Source: Flammeovirgaceae bacterium UBA4659 (lineage in GTDB: Bacteria > Bacteroidota > Bacteroidia > Cytophagales > Cyclobacteriaceae). Taken from it: a stretch of 7,048 bases of DNA. A program made the position numbers and the translations under genes. The notes under the pieces were generated by a model. That model saw only the letters and a program-made list of their open reading frames with translations. It did not search any database and was not told the origin of the DNA. The number at the start of each line of letters is the position of its first letter. Position 1 is the first letter of the stretch. The stretch covers positions 1 through 7,048 of the forward strand of contig DHLV01000183.1 in assembly GCA_002405445.1 (NCBI GenBank). Direction: 5' to 3'. Shown piece by piece: positions 5,801 to 7,048 of the stretch.

Positions 5801-7048
5801 ATGCCTCGGTTTCTCACGCTAACTTTTATCTTTGTTTCATTTGCATCAGCATTTGCCCAGCCCAGCGGCAAATTTACGATTAGTGGTTATATCAAAGATG
5901 CCGGCAATGGTGAGGCGCTCATTGGGGCAACGGTGTACATTAAAGACACCGGAACGGGCGGTATTACCAACGAGTATGGTTTCTATTCCATTACTCTGCC
6001 ACCTGCCGATTATAATTTGCAGTACAGCTATGTAGGCTATACCAGTGCGTACAAGATCATATCGCTGAATAAAAATGAGCGCATCGACATTGAACTCACT
6101 TCTGATGATCAACAACTGCAGGAAGTAATCGTCAAAGCAGATGTTGAGCAAGCCAATGTGCAAAATACAGAGATGAGTACCAATAAACTTGATATTGCCA
6201 CGATCAAAAAAGTACCCTCATTTTTAGGCGAAGCCGACCTGTTGAGAAGTTTACAGTTGCTGCCTGGCGTGAGTACCGTGGGCGAAGGTGCCGCAGGATT
6301 CAATGTGCGCGGTGGCAGCGTAGGGCAAAACCTGATTTTGCTTGACGAAGCGCCCGTGTACAACTCGTCACATCTGCTCGGATTTTTTTCGGTGTTTAAT
6401 CCTGATGCAGTTAAAGATACAAAACTCTACAAGGGGGGCATCCCAGCGCGGTACGGAGGACGCTTGTCTTCCTTGCTGGATGTGCGCATGAAGGAGGGCA
6501 ACAGCAAAAAGTTTGAAGCCACAGGCGGTATTGGCAGCATTTTCAGCCGGCTGGCGATAGAGGCACCCATTATCAAAGACAAAGCATCGTTTATCATAGC
6601 GGCACGCAGGTCATACATCGATGTGCTGGCACGACCGTTTGTGCCGCTGCTGAGCAACGGTGGCGCGCTGAATTTTTGGGACTTAACCGTAAAAACCAAC
6701 TACAATATCAATGGTAAAAACCGGGTGTACTTTTCGGGCTATTTCGGTCGGGATAACTTTAAGTTTGAACGCAACCAAGGCTTTAGTTGGGGCAATGCCA
6801 CAGCCACGCTGCGCTGGAACCACATCTTCAACGACAGGCTATTCTCCAACTTCACAGCGGTGTACAGTAACTACGATTACAGCCTTCAATTTGGCCGTAA
6901 CGACAACGATTCATTCAAATGGAACTCTGTGATTTCAAACTATATCTTCAAACCACAGTTTACCTATTTCATCAACAGCAACAATGAGTTGAACTTTGGG
7001 GGAGAGGCCATCTTCTACACCTTCGAACCTGCGAATGCGGTGGGCGTG
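5801..7048 (+). CDS. TonB-dependent outer-membrane receptor with CarboxypepD_reg-like N-terminal domain (5' part, runs off the right edge)
   Basis: An open frame of 416 codons runs from the ATG at 5801 to the window edge without a stop. It is the first half of an outer-membrane TonB-dependent transporter, which takes up a substrate using energy from the TonB-ExbBD complex. A signal peptide covers residues 1-20 (hydrophobic core, likely cut after AFA or AFAQ). A carboxypeptidase-D-regulatory-like beta-sandwich follows (about 26-102, with GATVYIKDTGTGG and NEYGFYSI). LQEVIVKAD (106-114) is TonB-box-like. The plug is at about 135-235, with LQLLPGV (151-157), NVRGG (168-172), LDEAPVYN (181-188) and YGGRLSSLLDVRM (218-230). 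Beta-barrel strands then begin, rich in aromatic residues. The plug belongs to the non-SusC class common in Bacteroidota, in proteins I recall as about 780-800 residues. The substrate is not evident, and any SusD-like partner would lie outside the window. Confidence 0.92.
   Translation, partial: MPRFLTLTFIFVSFASAFAQPSGKFTISGYIKDAGNGEALIGATVYIKDTGTGGITNEYGFYSITLPPADYNLQYSYVGYTSAYKIISLNKNERIDIELTSDDQQLQEVIVKADVEQANVQNTEMSTNKLDIATIKKVPSFLGEADLLRSLQLLPGVSTVGEGAAGFNVRGGSVGQNLILLDEAPVYNSSHLLGFFSVFNPDAVKDTKLYKGGIPARYGGRLSSLLDVRMKEGNSKKFEATGGIGSIFSRLAIEAPIIKDKASFIIAARRSYIDVLARPFVPLLSNGGALNFWDLTVKTNYNINGKNRVYFSGYFGRDNFKFERNQGFSWGNATATLRWNHIFNDRLFSNFTAVYSNYDYSLQFGRNDNDSFKWNSVISNYIFKPQFTYFINSNNELNFGGEAIFYTFEPANAVGV

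Noticed and set aside
5846..6699. Several minus-strand open frames (84-105 codons) beneath the receptor gene
   Set aside because: The plus-strand frame from 5801 encodes a continuous, recognisable TonB-dependent receptor with signal peptide and plug; the opposite frames have no features of their own.
1..7048. Search for an undescribed defence, mobile or biosynthetic system, tRNA, CRISPR array or insertion sequence
   Set aside because: All long frames belong to known families. No repeat array, tRNA-like fold, transposase or terminal inverted repeats were seen by eye.

Overview
The window looks like a piece of a Bacteroidota chromosome, probably from the Cytophagales or a nearby group. The evidence is a TonB-dependent receptor with the N-terminal carboxypeptidase-D-like domain typical of that phylum, an S41 peptidase of the ~550-residue Bacteroidota type, few Shine-Dalgarno sequences, and several matches or near matches to the Bacteroidota promoter pattern (TTTG or TTG, spacer, TAnnTTTG). 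I see no tRNA, rRNA, CRISPR array, insertion sequence or phage gene. The order resembles core or housekeeping DNA more than an island.

Layout from left to right. (1) An FGGY sugar kinase resembling gluconokinase is read leftward from a TTG at 603. Its frame stops at 7-9, far short of the family's ~500 residues, so it is frameshifted, truncated or affected by a sequencing error. (2) Divergent from it, 689-2341 encodes a membrane-anchored S41 C-terminal-processing peptidase with PDZ domain and an intact Ser291/Lys316 dyad. (3) Convergent with that, a two-gene leftward unit carries a HAD-superfamily protein (3621-4139) and a site-2-protease-like M50 intramembrane metalloprotease (2458-3624), joined by an ATGA stop/start overlap. 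The HAD protein appears to lack two of the four usual catalytic motifs. (4) Divergent from this unit, 4283-5572 encodes an NhaD-type Na+/H+ antiporter. (5) After a 228-base gap holding a clear hairpin, a TonB-dependent receptor begins at 5801 and stays open to the right edge (416 codons visible).

There is no single obvious pathway. The recurring theme is the cell envelope: a periplasmic processing peptidase, an intramembrane protease, a sodium/proton antiporter and an outer-membrane transporter. The S41/M50 adjacency recalls regulated intramembrane proteolysis, but the two genes are convergent, so a shared role is only a hypothesis. I did not find a convincing undescribed system. The most unusual objects are the degenerate HAD gene coupled to the M50 protease and the broken kinase at the left edge.
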